Position numbers and translations under genes: made by a program
In this document: piece after piece, positions 35,314 to 46,000 of the stretch
Layout: each line of letters opens with the position of its first letter
How positions within the stretch are numbered: the first letter of the stretch is position 1
The notes under the pieces: generated by a model
What the model saw: the letters and a program-made list of their open reading frames with translations, nothing else
What the model was told of the DNA's origin: nothing
The model's database searches: none
Assembly: GCA_000209515.2 (NCBI GenBank)
Contig: AEVK01000027.1
Span: 1-49,830, forward strand
Length of the DNA: 49,830 nucleotides
DNA from: a gamma proteobacterium IMCC1989
GTDB taxonomy: Bacteria; Pseudomonadota; Gammaproteobacteria; Pseudomonadales; Cellvibrionaceae
Direction of reading: 5' to 3'

Positions 35314-38250
35314 ATGCCGCATACTGCATACCCTAGTTTTGAAATGCTTCGTAGTAAAACTATCGATTCCTTAGATATTACCATTACTGAATATCGACAC
35401 CGTGCAACCGATGCTCAACATATTCATATTAGTGCCGACAACAGCGAAAACGTATTTTTAGTGGCGCTAAGAACAGTACCCGAAGATTCTTGTGGTGTTG
35501 CCCATATTTTGGAACATACCGCACTGTGCGGAAGTGAAAAGTACCCTGTACGCGACCCCTTCTTTATGATGATTCGCCGCTCTCTTAATACATTTATGAA
35601 TGCGATGACCAGCTCTGATTGGACCGCCTACCCTTTCGCCAGCCAAAACCGTAAAGACTTCGATAACTTACTCGGCGTGTATCTAGATGCAGTATTTTTC
35701 TCCCGCCTTGACCCTCTTGATTTTGCTCAAGAAGGCCACCGCGTAGAATTTGCAGAAGCCGACAATAGCGAAACACCGTTGGTTTATAAGGGTGTGGTGT
35801 TTAACGAGATGAAAGGCGCAATGAGTTCGGTCACATCGCAACTGTGGCAAACACTCAGTAAACATCTTTTCCCTACAACAACATACCATCACAACAGCGG
35901 CGGTGAACCTAAAGAGATTCCAAAACTCAGCTATGACGACTTAAAAGCTTTTTATCAAACACACTACCACCCCAGCAATGCTATCTTTATGACTTTTGGT
36001 GATATTAGTGCAGTGGAGCATCAAGAAAAGTTTGAAAGCTTAGCCTTAACTCGCTTTGAAAAACTAGACGAAAAAATTCAAGTCCCTGCAGAAAAACGCT
36101 TCCATGCCCCCATAAAAGTCACGGAAAATTACGCATATACCCCTGCAGAAGGTGATGACCCAGACAAACAATCACATATTGTAATGGCTTGGTTGTTAGA
36201 TAAGAGTATCGATTTAAAACGTAATTTAGAAGTCCATTTATTATCCAGCTTACTCTACGATAATAGTGCATCACCACTGCAGCACCTATTAGAAACCTCT
36301 TCGTATGGCACATCCCCATCACCATTATGCGGTAGTGATGACTCGCAATACGAAATGTTATTTGTATGCGGCTTGCAAGGTTGTAATAGCAAAGATACCG
36401 ACGCAATTGAAGCATCGGTTATGTCACTGCTTGCTGAAGTCGCCGAAAACGGTATGCCGCAAGAACATATCGAAGCATCACTGCATCAATTAGAATTACA
36501 GCAGCGTGAGATTGGTGGTGACGGTTACCCTTATGGCTTGCAGTTAATTATGGGCGCGCTATCTCCCGCAACACATCGAGGTGATATTCTGGATTTTATG
36601 GATTTGGAAAGCGCCTTACAATCCTTGCGTAACGATATCCAAGACAGAAATTACTTACCTAACTTAATTAAAGAATTATTTATTGATAACACACACCGTA
36701 TCACGCTTACTTTACAACCAGATGATACCCTGCAAACTAGAGATCAAGCAGCTGAAACTGCAGAGTTAGAGGCGAAAAAAGCAGCCTTATCGGAAATAGA
36801 TAAACAAGCCATTATTGATCAAGCACTGGCATTGGAAGAGCGACAGCAACAAGAAGAAAACATCGATATTTTACCCAAGGTGACACTTGACGACATTCCA
36901 GATGCCAGCTTATTCCCTGCCGGTCATACACACTATGTAAATAATACGGCTCACAGTATTACCCACTACAAGGCAGGTACAAATGGCCTGTCTTATCAGC
37001 AAATTATCATTCCCTTACCTGAACTAACAGAAGAAGAATGGATCGCGCTCCCCTATTACACTTTATGTCTTACCGAAATGGGGTTAGGCGATCAAGATTA
37101 CTTGAGTGTGCAACAACGCCAATCACAGGTTGTCGGTAGTATCAGCGCGTATTACACATTGCGTAACCACACTGATAATAATGAGCAACACCACGCCTAT
37201 GTTACTCTGTCATCTAAGGCATTGAGTGCAAATCAAAAGGCCATGACTCAGCTAATGCTAGACACCTTACAGCAAGTCAACTTTGCTAATGAAGAACGCA
37301 TAAAAGATTTGGTCGCACAGGCAAAAGCCGGTAGAGAACAAAGCATTACAGGCAATGGGCATAGTTATGCAATGCAGGCCGCCTCAGCCAGCTTTAATCC
37401 CGTCGCCGCAGCCGTTCAGCAAGTGATGGGACTGAACAGCGTGCAAGAAATTAAGCAACGACATAAGGCGCTACAAAAAGATCATGCGCCACAGTTCATT
37501 CAAACCCTGCAAAGCATTCACGAAAAATTACTCAATAGTGAAAAGCATTGCTTACTCGTTGGCGAAGAGCAATCTATTGACTCACAAATTGCCTTTTTAA
37601 CACAGCATTTATCACCCTTATTGGCTGAATCAAAATCATCACACCCGTTTTCATTAGCACCCGCGTCTCAGCAAAAAATTCATCAAGCATGGATTACTCA
37701 ATCGCAAGTACACTTTTGCGCTAAAGCCTACCCTACGGTTACGATGAATCACCCTGACGCACCAGTATTATGTGTATTGGGCGGCGTATTACGCAACGGT
37801 TTCTTGCACCGCACTATTCGTGAACAAGGCGGCGCTTATGGTGGTGGTGCAAGCCAAGACAACAACAGTGCTAGCTTTCGTTTTTACTCTTATCGTGACC
37901 CTCGTTTTTCAGAAACGCTGAATGACTTCGACGCTGCAATAGCATGGCTACTCGAAAAAAATATTACTGATCAGCAAATAGAAGAATCCATATTGGGAGT
38001 AATAGGCTCGTTAGATAAACCAGGCTCCCCTGCTGGCGAAGCCAAACAAGCCTTCCATGCTCAGCACGTAGGTAGAGACGACGAGAAGCGCAGCCTTTTC
38101 CGTCAGCGTATTATTAATGTCAGCGCCGACGATTTATATCGAGTCGCTAACGCTTACCTAATAGCTGATAAAGCAAACATTGCCGTTGTGACAGGTAAAC
38201 ACGGAGTGGAAGAAGCTGAGAAACTAGGAATGGAACTTATATACGTGTAG
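35314..38250 (+). CDS. M16C zinc metallopeptidase (PreP/insulinase-like)
   Basis: A 978-residue peptidase with the inverted zinc motif HILEH (residues 64-68) in CGVAHILEHTALCGSEKYPVRDPFF and the third zinc ligand Glu165 in VVFNEMKGAMSS. The RDPFF, HPSNAIFMTFGD and C-terminal FLHRTIREQGGAYGGGAS segments place it in the M16C (presequence protease/Cym1) branch, which degrades short unfolded peptides inside a closed chamber of two halves. No signal peptide is seen, so it is likely cytosolic. AGAGAG precedes the ATG. Confidence 0.95.
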   Translation: MPHTAYPSFEMLRSKTIDSLDITITEYRHRATDAQHIHISADNSENVFLVALRTVPEDSCGVAHILEHTALCGSEKYPVRDPFFMMIRRSLNTFMNAMTSSDWTAYPFASQNRKDFDNLLGVYLDAVFFSRLDPLDFAQEGHRVEFAEADNSETPLVYKGVVFNEMKGAMSSVTSQLWQTLSKHLFPTTTYHHNSGGEPKEIPKLSYDDLKAFYQTHYHPSNAIFMTFGDISAVEHQEKFESLALTRFEKLDEKIQVPAEKRFHAPIKVTENYAYTPAEGDDPDKQSHIVMAWLLDKSIDLKRNLEVHLLSSLLYDNSASPLQHLLETSSYGTSPSPLCGSDDSQYEMLFVCGLQGCNSKDTDAIEASVMSLLAEVAENGMPQEHIEASLHQLELQQREIGGDGYPYGLQLIMGALSPATHRGDILDFMDLESALQSLRNDIQDRNYLPNLIKELFIDNTHRITLTLQPDDTLQTRDQAAETAELEAKKAALSEIDKQAIIDQALALEERQQQEENIDILPKVTLDDIPDASLFPAGHTHYVNNTAHSITHYKAGTNGLSYQQIIIPLPELTEEEWIALPYYTLCLTEMGLGDQDYLSVQQRQSQVVGSISAYYTLRNHTDNNEQHHAYVTLSSKALSANQKAMTQLMLDTLQQVNFANEERIKDLVAQAKAGREQSITGNGHSYAMQAASASFNPVAAAVQQVMGLNSVQEIKQRHKALQKDHAPQFIQTLQSIHEKLLNSEKHCLLVGEEQSIDSQIAFLTQHLSPLLAESKSSHPFSLAPASQQKIHQAWITQSQVHFCAKAYPTVTMNHPDAPVLCVLGGVLRNGFLHRTIREQGGAYGGGASQDNNSASFRFYSYRDPRFSETLNDFDAAIAWLLEKNITDQQIEESILGVIGSLDKPGSPAGEAKQAFHAQHVGRDDEKRSLFRQRIINVSADDLYRVANAYLIADKANIAVVTGKHGVEEAEKLGMELIYV

Positions 38251-38263
38251 GAAGATAAAAAAT

Positions 38264-38292
38264 AGGCATTTATATGTACAATATAAATGCCT
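38264..38292 (-). terminator. Terminator between convergent peptidase and kinase genes
   Basis: AGGCATTTATA / TATAAATGCCT form an 11-bp stem with a 7-nt loop. On the minus strand it is followed by ATTTTTTATC, a good intrinsic terminator for the kinase-regulator operon. On the plus strand the T run is poor. Confidence 0.8.
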
Positions 38293-38336
38293 TACTACAA
38301 ATCCCTAGTCAACAACATTTGGTTTTGAAGACTACG

Positions 38337-39053
38337 TCAAGGAATATAAATCCTAAAAACACCGCCACCCAGCGCTCCGCCGTTAGACAATTCAATGTAA
38401 CCTTTCTTTTCTTTTTGCTGATGTAGCTCCGCTATTTTTGCCGCGAAAAATAAACCTAACTGAGTACTATTACCGTCTTTATGCGCATCGCTATCTAAAG
38501 AGGCGGCATCAATCATATTCTTAGGAAAACCATCTCCATCATCGGCCACTTCTATTACAAGATAATCATTATCTATCACTGCCGTTAATTGCATTTTATT
38601 TTTCGCATAACGTGTGCCGTTAACAAGTACGTTATGAACAACACTACCCACTAAATCATTATCGTAATACCACACTACATCTGGGTCACACGCAACATCT
38701 AGGGTAATGTTCTGCGTTTTAAACAATACGTCATTTCTCGCCACCTGGTCTTCTATCGTTTCATCAATGTAATTCTCATCAATCTTTATCACATCCGACT
38801 GATGCTGAAATCGATAAAGCGACAACAGCTGTACTAATTCGGTATTAATACGTGTCGCCTCGTATTGCAATATAGAGAAACGATGTTTTTGTGCATCACT
38901 CTCAGCAGTTGATTCCTCAATAATTTCCTCAAGAGAACCCAATAGCATCCCTAAAGAGTTTTTCATATCGTGTACACTAGACGCCAGTACAAAAGAAAAA
39001 TCAAGATCGCTATCTACTTCACGTTCAGTAGCGTTAATTTTTTTATCAGTCAT
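38337..39053 (-). CDS. Soluble sensor-less histidine kinase
   Basis: A 238-residue protein with no membrane segment and no recognisable input domain. His28 in FVLASSVHDMKNSLGMLLGSLEE is the phosphorylation site, followed by a helical dimerisation region. The HATPase domain has an N box (VHNVLVNGTRYAKN), G1 box (EVADDGDGFPKNMI) and G2 region (STQLGLFFAAKIAE, GGALGGGVFRIYIP). Its start overlaps the end of the regulator gene by 8 bp, so the two are a cognate, coupled pair. Input is likely to arrive through a protein partner. Confidence 0.88.
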   Translation of the reverse strand: MTDKKINATEREVDSDLDFSFVLASSVHDMKNSLGMLLGSLEEIIEESTAESDAQKHRFSILQYEATRINTELVQLLSLYRFQHQSDVIKIDENYIDETIEDQVARNDVLFKTQNITLDVACDPDVVWYYDNDLVGSVVHNVLVNGTRYAKNKMQLTAVIDNDYLVIEVADDGDGFPKNMIDAASLDSDAHKDGNSTQLGLFFAAKIAELHQQKEKKGYIELSNGGALGGGVFRIYIP

Positions 39054-40719
39054 GTTGTTTTTCCTTGTTGATTCTCGTACGTTCTTGATATTCTGCTTGC
39101 TGTGCCGCTTGATGAAACATACTATTCAACTGTTTATATCTTGGGTACTTATCGTTTTTTGGCGATACGTAGCGTTCAATCACTTTAAAAGTAGATCGCG
39201 TTTTCTCTATATAATCTTTATTATAACCATCATCTTTAATACTACTGATGAGCGCCTGTACAAAATTGAGTTTTAAACCAATATAACGCGGATATTTTTT
39301 CTGCGCTTTGTGAAAATACTCTATAGACTTTTCAAAGTCTTTACTTTTGTAATAATCGATACCTTTTTTGTTAATTGTACCAATTGTTTTTTTGCCTTTT
39401 ATACTTACCGGCTCCTCTAATAAAAAATCAATTTTCTCTAAGGCAGGTTGATTATTTTTATAATATATTAGCATTTCATCGATAACATCTTTTGATTCAC
39501 TATTTTTTCCACTCGCTATCAATGCATTAACATGCTCAACCTCTACTTCTACATCTCGTTCTTCTGCTTGACTCATTAACTTTTGAGCTTGATTAAACAA
39601 ATCATTAGATACTTTTTTATTCCCGTTAAGTGCATTGATCTGGCTATTCAACAAAGTCGCTTGGATTTTTTGTGCGTCACTCACTTCGTACTTACTATCT
39701 ATATTATTGAGTAAATGAATGGCATCTAACGTTGCTCCAGAAGCAGAATCAACATCTTCATCATATATTTTCGTAATAGCGCGAGCTAAATTAAGATGGT
39801 TATCAACATTATCATAATGTGAATTCGCGCCATATTTAATGGTTTTTTTATAGGCTTTTATAGCCGACGCAACATCACCGTTAACAAGACAAATATCAGC
39901 TAAGGTTTTCTGCCGGCCTATCGACATAGGGGAAGCTAGTGCTGCTTTTTCTAACACTTTTTGTAATCTATCGTTATCTCCTAGAGAAACACATGCATCT
40001 GATAAACTATCGTAAGCCTTAAGATAGGATGGGTGATCATCAATAATCACGTCCAAAGAGCTTGCCGCTATACCGTATTGCCCATAAGCTAATTCAACAT
40101 TGGCTAAACCTACCTTCGCCCAATCAAGTTCTCTACTAGACAATACGGTTTTATAAAGATCTTCAGCAAGTTCATATTTATTTTGCTGTAAGTAAAGGTC
40201 ACCTAATAGTTTTTGACAGTCAACGCTATAACGAGAATTAGCATTCAACAACTCTTCTAGTAACCTAATCGCTTTATCCAAATTTGCATCATCAATAGCG
40301 GTATAAACAGGAGATAGCTCTTGTCTTTTTGCGAGTAAGCGTCTGATGCGCTGCTCTAAGGTTTTACCAGTGATGGGCTTGGTTAAATAATCGTTCGGTT
40401 CACAATCATAGCTAGCCATCACTACATCGCGACTCGTATCAGCAGAAATCAATACAAATAGATCTGATAATTTACATAATTTTAAATAACGTATTTCCTC
40501 TAATAATTGCTGACCATTTTTGCCATTACCTAAATTATAATCCGAGAATATAATGTCATAATGATTTTTACGACAAATACTCAGCGCCTCACTGCCACTA
40601 GAGACACTATTAATATGGCGAAAGCCTAATGTGTGCATGTTTTTAGCTAACGCTGTACGAAAATTGGGAAAATCATCAATGATTAATACCCGTAACCCCG
40701 CATATTCTGTAGATTCCAT
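39046..40719 (-). CDS. Response regulator with C-terminal TPR array
   Basis: A 557-residue protein. Residues 8-125 form a complete receiver domain: acidic pair in VLIIDDFPNF (Asp15/16), phosphoacceptor Asp60 in IIFSDYNLGN, Ser92 in VLISAD, Lys114 in NDYLTKPITG. The rest is helical with tetratricopeptide-like repeats (ELAEDLYKTVLSSRELDWAKVGL, LLNANSRYSVDCQKLLGDLYLQQNKYE, SIEYFHKAQKKYPRYIGLKLNF). There is no DNA-binding or enzymatic output domain, so phosphorylation probably changes protein-protein contacts. It is first in a two-gene operon with the kinase. Confidence 0.9.
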   Translation of the reverse strand: MESTEYAGLRVLIIDDFPNFRTALAKNMHTLGFRHINSVSSGSEALSICRKNHYDIIFSDYNLGNGKNGQQLLEEIRYLKLCKLSDLFVLISADTSRDVVMASYDCEPNDYLTKPITGKTLEQRIRRLLAKRQELSPVYTAIDDANLDKAIRLLEELLNANSRYSVDCQKLLGDLYLQQNKYELAEDLYKTVLSSRELDWAKVGLANVELAYGQYGIAASSLDVIIDDHPSYLKAYDSLSDACVSLGDNDRLQKVLEKAALASPMSIGRQKTLADICLVNGDVASAIKAYKKTIKYGANSHYDNVDNHLNLARAITKIYDEDVDSASGATLDAIHLLNNIDSKYEVSDAQKIQATLLNSQINALNGNKKVSNDLFNQAQKLMSQAEERDVEVEVEHVNALIASGKNSESKDVIDEMLIYYKNNQPALEKIDFLLEEPVSIKGKKTIGTINKKGIDYYKSKDFEKSIEYFHKAQKKYPRYIGLKLNFVQALISSIKDDGYNKDYIEKTRSTFKVIERYVSPKNDKYPRYKQLNSMFHQAAQQAEYQERTRINKEKQHD

Positions 40720-40743
40720 AGATCGCTATCACTTATTTACATA

Positions 40744-40767
40744 TCTCTATAGAGAATAGCTTATTCT
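40744..40767. other. Palindromes upstream of the receiver-TPR gene
   Basis: TCTCTATAGAGA (12-bp perfect palindrome) overlaps AGAATA-GCT-TATTCT, about 25-45 bp upstream of the regulator start. The position suits an operator or promoter-proximal structure; the binding factor is unknown. Confidence 0.4.
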
Positions 40768-41000
40768 GCGAGCTATGCTGATTTTAGGGGTAATTATCAG
40801 TGAGTTTTGGGTATATGTAGGGTTTTCTTGTGTGTCTCTGTCAGTTTACAATGCTAAAATAAGCGATCTAAACATCTCTAAATAGTTGTATGGTAATCAG
40901 CGCCTTACTGACCTGTCGTCGACTGATGACTAGCTCAATAACCATAAGCATTTGCCCTTTTTGCACTCTTTAGCTCCTTTTCTTACATTTGATGGCACAC

Positions 41001-41744
41001 ATGAATAACACCGATGATAAACAAGCAGACCGTATTTTTGCTGAACCTGTAGGGCAAGTCTCCCCTTTTTGTTTTGACGAAACCGTTGCGGCGGTTTTCC
41101 CCGATATGATCAGCCGCTCAGTCCCCGGCTACAGCGCCATATTAAGTATGATTGGTGATATATCTGAACGGTATGCACAGGACAATAGCACTTGTTATGA
41201 CCTAGGCTGTTCGCTGGGAGCGGCTACACTAGCCATGCGAAATGGTATACAAGCGAAAAACTGTCGTATTCGTAGTATTGATAACTCGTCTGCGATGATA
41301 AAGCGCTGTGAAGAAGCGATAGCGTTAGATGCATCGACAATACCGGTCGAGATTTCTTGTGGCGATATTCAGCAACTTGAAATTAAAAAAGCTTCTATTG
41401 TCGTGCTCAATTTCACATTACAATTTATTGACCCCAATGATCGCCAAACTATTTTACAAACTATTTATGACGGGCTGTTGCCCGGTGGCATATTGATTTT
41501 GTCAGAAAAAGTACACTTTGATAACACATCTCACCAAGCGCTAATGACCGAGCTTTATCATAATTTTAAACGCGTTAATGGGTATAGTGATTTAGAAATT
41601 GCACAAAAGCGTACTGCACTGGAAAATGTATTACGCTCAGATAGTATTCAAACCCACCAGCAACGCTTGCAGCAATGCGGATTTTCTAGCGCCGACCTTT
41701 GGTTTCAGTGCTTTACTTTTTGCTCATTTATCGCGATCAAATAA
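41001..41744 (+). CDS. cmoA: Carboxy-SAM synthase CmoA
   Basis: Converts S-adenosylmethionine and prephenate to carboxy-SAM, used by CmoB for tRNA wobble uridine modification. The start at MNNTDDKQADRIF gives 247 residues, the same as E. coli; ATG and TTG starts 9-12 bases upstream are possible. Conserved segments: FDETVAAVFPDMISRSVPGYSAILSMIG, YDLGCSLGAATLAM (SAM motif), IRSIDNSSAMIKRCEEAI, VVLNFTLQFI and YHNFKRVNGYSDLEIAQKRTALENVL. It is 5 bases upstream of cmoB, clearly an operon. Confidence 0.97.
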   Translation: MNNTDDKQADRIFAEPVGQVSPFCFDETVAAVFPDMISRSVPGYSAILSMIGDISERYAQDNSTCYDLGCSLGAATLAMRNGIQAKNCRIRSIDNSSAMIKRCEEAIALDASTIPVEISCGDIQQLEIKKASIVVLNFTLQFIDPNDRQTILQTIYDGLLPGGILILSEKVHFDNTSHQALMTELYHNFKRVNGYSDLEIAQKRTALENVLRSDSIQTHQQRLQQCGFSSADLWFQCFTFCSFIAIK

Positions 41745-41749
41745 ATTTT

Positions 41750-42745
41750 ATGCTTAATTATTACCAATCATTATTGCGCTATTTATCCGACACATCTCAC
41801 CAATCAAAAAAGCAACCATTGGCCGAGTGGGCTAACCGGTTACCAAAGGATATCCAAGCGGGCTTATGCGAAAAACGTTATGGTGATCTTAAACAGTGGA
41901 AAGATGCACTAGAGGCATTACCCAATACTACTACCAGTATGCATAAACTCGCCCACGAAGTCGCTATTGGTCAGGCAGAAGATTGTGATGCAGAAACGCG
42001 GGAAAACATTAAGCAACAGCTGCAACAACTAATACCATGGCGTAAAGGCCCAATGTCTATTCATGGTATTCATATTGATACTGAATGGCGCTCTGACTGG
42101 AAGTGGGATCGCGTTATCCCACACTTAGCTCCCTTAGAGGGCAGAACAGTATTAGATGTAGGCTGTGGTAACGGTTACCACTGTTTACGTAGCTATGGCG
42201 CTGGCGCTCGAAGAGTCATTGGTATTGACCCTTCGCCGCGCTTTATCGTGCAATTTTACATGATGAAGCACTTTTTAGGGGACATCAACGTGGATGTGCT
42301 GCCTATCGGTATAGAAGCGTTACCTAATGATTTACAGAGTTTTGATACAACATTTTCCATGGGCGTTTTATATCACCGTCGATCACCGATGGACCACTTG
42401 CGTGAGTTAAAAGCGACTCTTTCGTCAGGTGGACAATTAGTCTTAGAAACCTTACTGATAGACGGTAAACTCGGGGACGCTCTAGTGCCCGAAGGCCGCT
42501 ACGCAATGATGAATAATGTATGGTTTTTACCTAGCGCAGACACATTGATTAGCTGGTTACGCAAATGCGGCTTCCGTAACCCTCGCTTAGTGGATATCGC
42601 TAAGACCACCGTGGAAGAGCAACGTGCGACCGAGTGGATGAAGTTTCATTCTTTATCTGACTTTTTAGACCCCAACGATAGTTCTAAGACCGTTGAGGGT
42701 CATCCGGCGCCATTAAGAGGAGTCTTTGTTGCAGAAGCTCCTTAG
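41750..42745 (+). CDS. cmoB: tRNA U34 carboxymethyltransferase CmoB
   Basis: Transfers the carboxymethyl group from carboxy-SAM to 5-hydroxyuridine at tRNA position 34, giving cmo5U and extending codon reading. From MLNYYQSLLRYLSD it is 331 residues (E. coli 323); the longer open frame upstream overlaps cmoA and is rejected. Highly conserved blocks: IPWRKGPMSIHGIHIDTEWRSDWKWDRVIPHL, TVLDVGCGNGYHCLRS, FSMGVLYHRRSPMDHL, TTVEEQRATEWMKFHSLSDFLDP and KTVEGHPAPLRGVFVA. The ribosome site is weak, so coupling to cmoA is likely. Confidence 0.97.
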   Translation: MLNYYQSLLRYLSDTSHQSKKQPLAEWANRLPKDIQAGLCEKRYGDLKQWKDALEALPNTTTSMHKLAHEVAIGQAEDCDAETRENIKQQLQQLIPWRKGPMSIHGIHIDTEWRSDWKWDRVIPHLAPLEGRTVLDVGCGNGYHCLRSYGAGARRVIGIDPSPRFIVQFYMMKHFLGDINVDVLPIGIEALPNDLQSFDTTFSMGVLYHRRSPMDHLRELKATLSSGGQLVLETLLIDGKLGDALVPEGRYAMMNNVWFLPSADTLISWLRKCGFRNPRLVDIAKTTVEEQRATEWMKFHSLSDFLDPNDSSKTVEGHPAPLRGVFVAEAP

Positions 42746-42806
42746 ATACTAACAACCTCTAGCTCATAGAATATGAAAAAACTGAGCATTCATATTGAAT
42801 TATCTA

Positions 42807-43046
42807 CTATCCCACTTTGACAATTTTTTTAAAGCGATTATTTTCATCTATGACGATGGTAAAGGCTCCCACTATTCCATCATGTGACACATAGGATTGA
42901 AGAATGTTAGCGGGAAAACTAATCCGTTTTCCCTCACTATCAATAGTAGATACTTTTTTTGCCGTCCCTTGGTATACACGTAAATATTCTTCTGCCGAAA
43001 TATTAACCGCAATATTCACGTACTTTTCTGTTGATGTCGTTGTCAT
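42807..43046 (-). CDS. DUF2835 family protein
   Basis: A 79-residue protein. The segment INISAEEYLRVYQGTAKKV, then ISFPANILQSYVSHDGIVGAFTIVIDENNRFKKI, is the DUF2835 pattern, common in marine gammaproteobacteria and of unknown function. I use the ATG preceded by AAGAAGG; a GTG two codons earlier is possible. It lies 40 bases downstream of the glutamate dehydrogenase gene on the same strand and may be cotranscribed with it. Confidence 0.82.
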   Translation of the reverse strand: MTTTSTEKYVNIAVNISAEEYLRVYQGTAKKVSTIDSEGKRISFPANILQSYVSHDGIVGAFTIVIDENNRFKKIVKVG

Positions 43047-43086
43047 AAACACCTTCTTAATAATTGACTCATGTGTTGTCGATTAA

Positions 43087-46000
43087 TCACATTTCTATAT
43101 TGAGTTTAGTACATTGGCGACATACTTCTGCTAATTCACTCAGTTCTCGCATAGCAACAGAAAACACAGCAAAGTCGGTATGATTGTTCGTTTGCAACTC
43201 ATGCGCAATATCTCTCCAGCGAGTGAGTAATACCGGATTTTCTTGCATCCACAGCTGTAATGTTTCTTCGTGCTGAAAGCGCTTTCCTCCTAGTCGAAGT
43301 AGTTCTACGGTCATTATGCGTAAGACTTTATCTATATCATTAATAAATGACTCTCTTGCCATTGACTGCCAATAATTTTCGACCTTCACATCGGTAACAG
43401 CATGAGCAAACCAATAAAAGCCTAATTTATCACCTAAAAGATGATGCATATCAACCACATCTGGTACTGCTTGCTTACTCTTTAATACCGCTTCTGTGAT
43501 ACCTAAACCAGAGAACAAATGATTTGGCATCGCCATCATATTAGATAGCTCACTATCTAAGCCAAGTGCTGTAAATTTTTCGTAACGCTGATTCCATGAC
43601 ACCAACTCAACATCGCTTAATACATTCGGTGTTTCTTGAATGACTTGAGTTACACAAGCACGAAATACATCGACTGTTTTTTGTAATTCTTCGCGATGGT
43701 GACGATTACATAAAAACCATCGAGTACCTCTACGCACACGCCTCATCATAGAGGATAATAATTGCATTTGATCTTCGGCGGGAACAAGATAATCCAACGC
43801 TTTAACTTTCTCTTGAAAAGTGTCGAAACAAAAAACATCCCGAGCAGCAACATAGGCGATTGCGATAGCTGGCGCACCTTCACCGGTTGATTCCATCATA
43901 CGGTTACAAAAAGTAATCCCCATATTATCAACCATGTCGTTAGCTAACTGAGTCGCAATAATTTCTTTGCGTAAGTTATGGTTATGTATACCGTGCTTAT
44001 ACTTCTTTAATAGTTTTTGGGGGAATGCTTTTTCTACCCATGATGCCAAATAAGTATTGTCTGCAATTTCATCAACAGCTAATAGCTCTTTTAACTCTAC
44101 TTTTACATAACAGTTGAGTAGTGCTAACTCCGGTCTGGTTAAAGTTTTATTCTCTGCTCTGCGATCCAGTAATTCTTGATCAGAAGGAATAAACTCTAAC
44201 TCTCTATTAAGTCGCCCACTACCTTCTAGTGTATTAATTAAACGGCGATATTCTTCAAGACGCGATGCGGACTCTCGTTGAGCAATACTAATAGATTGTG
44301 TTTGATAATAGTTATTCGTTAATACCATCTCTGATACGGTGTCAGTCATACTAACTAATAAACGGTTTCGCTGCGCATTAGATAAACCACCATTAGCCAT
44401 CACATTACTGAGCAGTATTTTAATATTCACTTCGTGGTCGGAACAATCAACACCGGCTGCATTATCAATAAAGTCGGTATTACAGGCACCATCGTTTAAA
44501 CAGTATTCAATGCGCCCTAATTGACTCAGGCCTAAGTTTCCTCCTTCCCCGAATACTTTACAGCGCAGTTGTGAACCATTCACACGCAAACTATCGTTCG
44601 CTTTGTCACCAATATCACTATGATTTTCTTTCTCTGATTTAACATAAGTGCCAATGCCGCCGTTCCAAATAAGATCAACAGGTGCTTTTAATAAGGCATG
44701 AATGAGATCAGTTGGCGTTAATTTATCCGCAGATATAGCAAAGCATTTTTTCATCTCAGGACTAATCTTAATAGACTTCGCTTCTCGAGAAAAAATACCT
44801 CCGCCCGCAGATAATAGTTTTTGGTTATAGTCTGCCCAGTTTGTTCCGGGAGTATTAAACAAACGTTCGCGTTCCGTATAGCTGGTAGATGCTTTAGGGC
44901 TAGGATCGATAAATATATGTAAATGATTAAAAGCCGCAGTTAAGAAAATATGTTTTGACATCAACATACCATTACCAAAAACATCACCGGCCATATCGCC
45001 AATTCCAATGACCGTGAAATCTTTCTCCTGAACATTGATGCCCTTTTCTTTAAAGTGCCGCTGCACAGAAACCCATGCACCTTTAGCGGTAATGCCCATC
45101 GCTTTATGATCGTATCCTGCACTACCACCAGAGGCAAAAGCATCACCTAACCAATGGCCATATTTAATCGCAATTTCGTTAGCAATATCAGAAAAAGTCG
45201 CCGTGCCTTTATCTGCTGCGACGACTAAATAAGGGTCATCTTCATCCCGGCGAACGACATTCTCCGGGCCGACCACTTTTCCCTTAACTAAGTTGTCTGT
45301 GACATCTAATAATCCACGGATAAATGTTTTATAACTTTTAATCCCTTCTTTGAGAAAGGCGTCTCTCCCTTTTGACATGTTCGCTTTTTTCGCAATAAAA
45401 CCACCTTTTGCTCCATTAGGTACAATAACGGCATTTTTAACATTTTGCGCTTTAACTAATCCAAGTACTTCTGTTCGGAAATCCTCTACTCTATCAGACC
45501 AACGCAAGCCCCCTCTTGCTACTTTACCACCCCGTAGGTGTACGCCTTCTACACGATTAGAGTAAACAAAAATTTCGTATAATGGGCGCGGCTCAGGTAC
45601 ATCGGGAATATTCTGCGGATTTAATTTAAAAGAAATATAAGACTTGTGTTTGCCATCATTATGCTGAAAGTAATTAGTTCTTACAGTTGCTTCAATTAAG
45701 GTTAGGTATTGGCGTAAGATTCGGTCATCATTTAAATTGCTAACCGCTTCTAAATCCTCATTCAACTGTCGCTTTTCCTCATAATATTGCTTAGCTTCTG
45801 CCTGAGAGTCATTGACCGGTTGAAAACGTAAGTAAAACAATGCCACTAACTTTTGGGCTATTTTAGGGTATGTCATCAAACTTTTGGTGATGGCTCGCTT
45901 ACTAAAAGGAAACGCGATTTGCTTCATATAAGCAGCATATGACCGCAAGACACTCACATCTCGCCAACCAATTTGAGCGGATAATACGAGACCATTAAAG

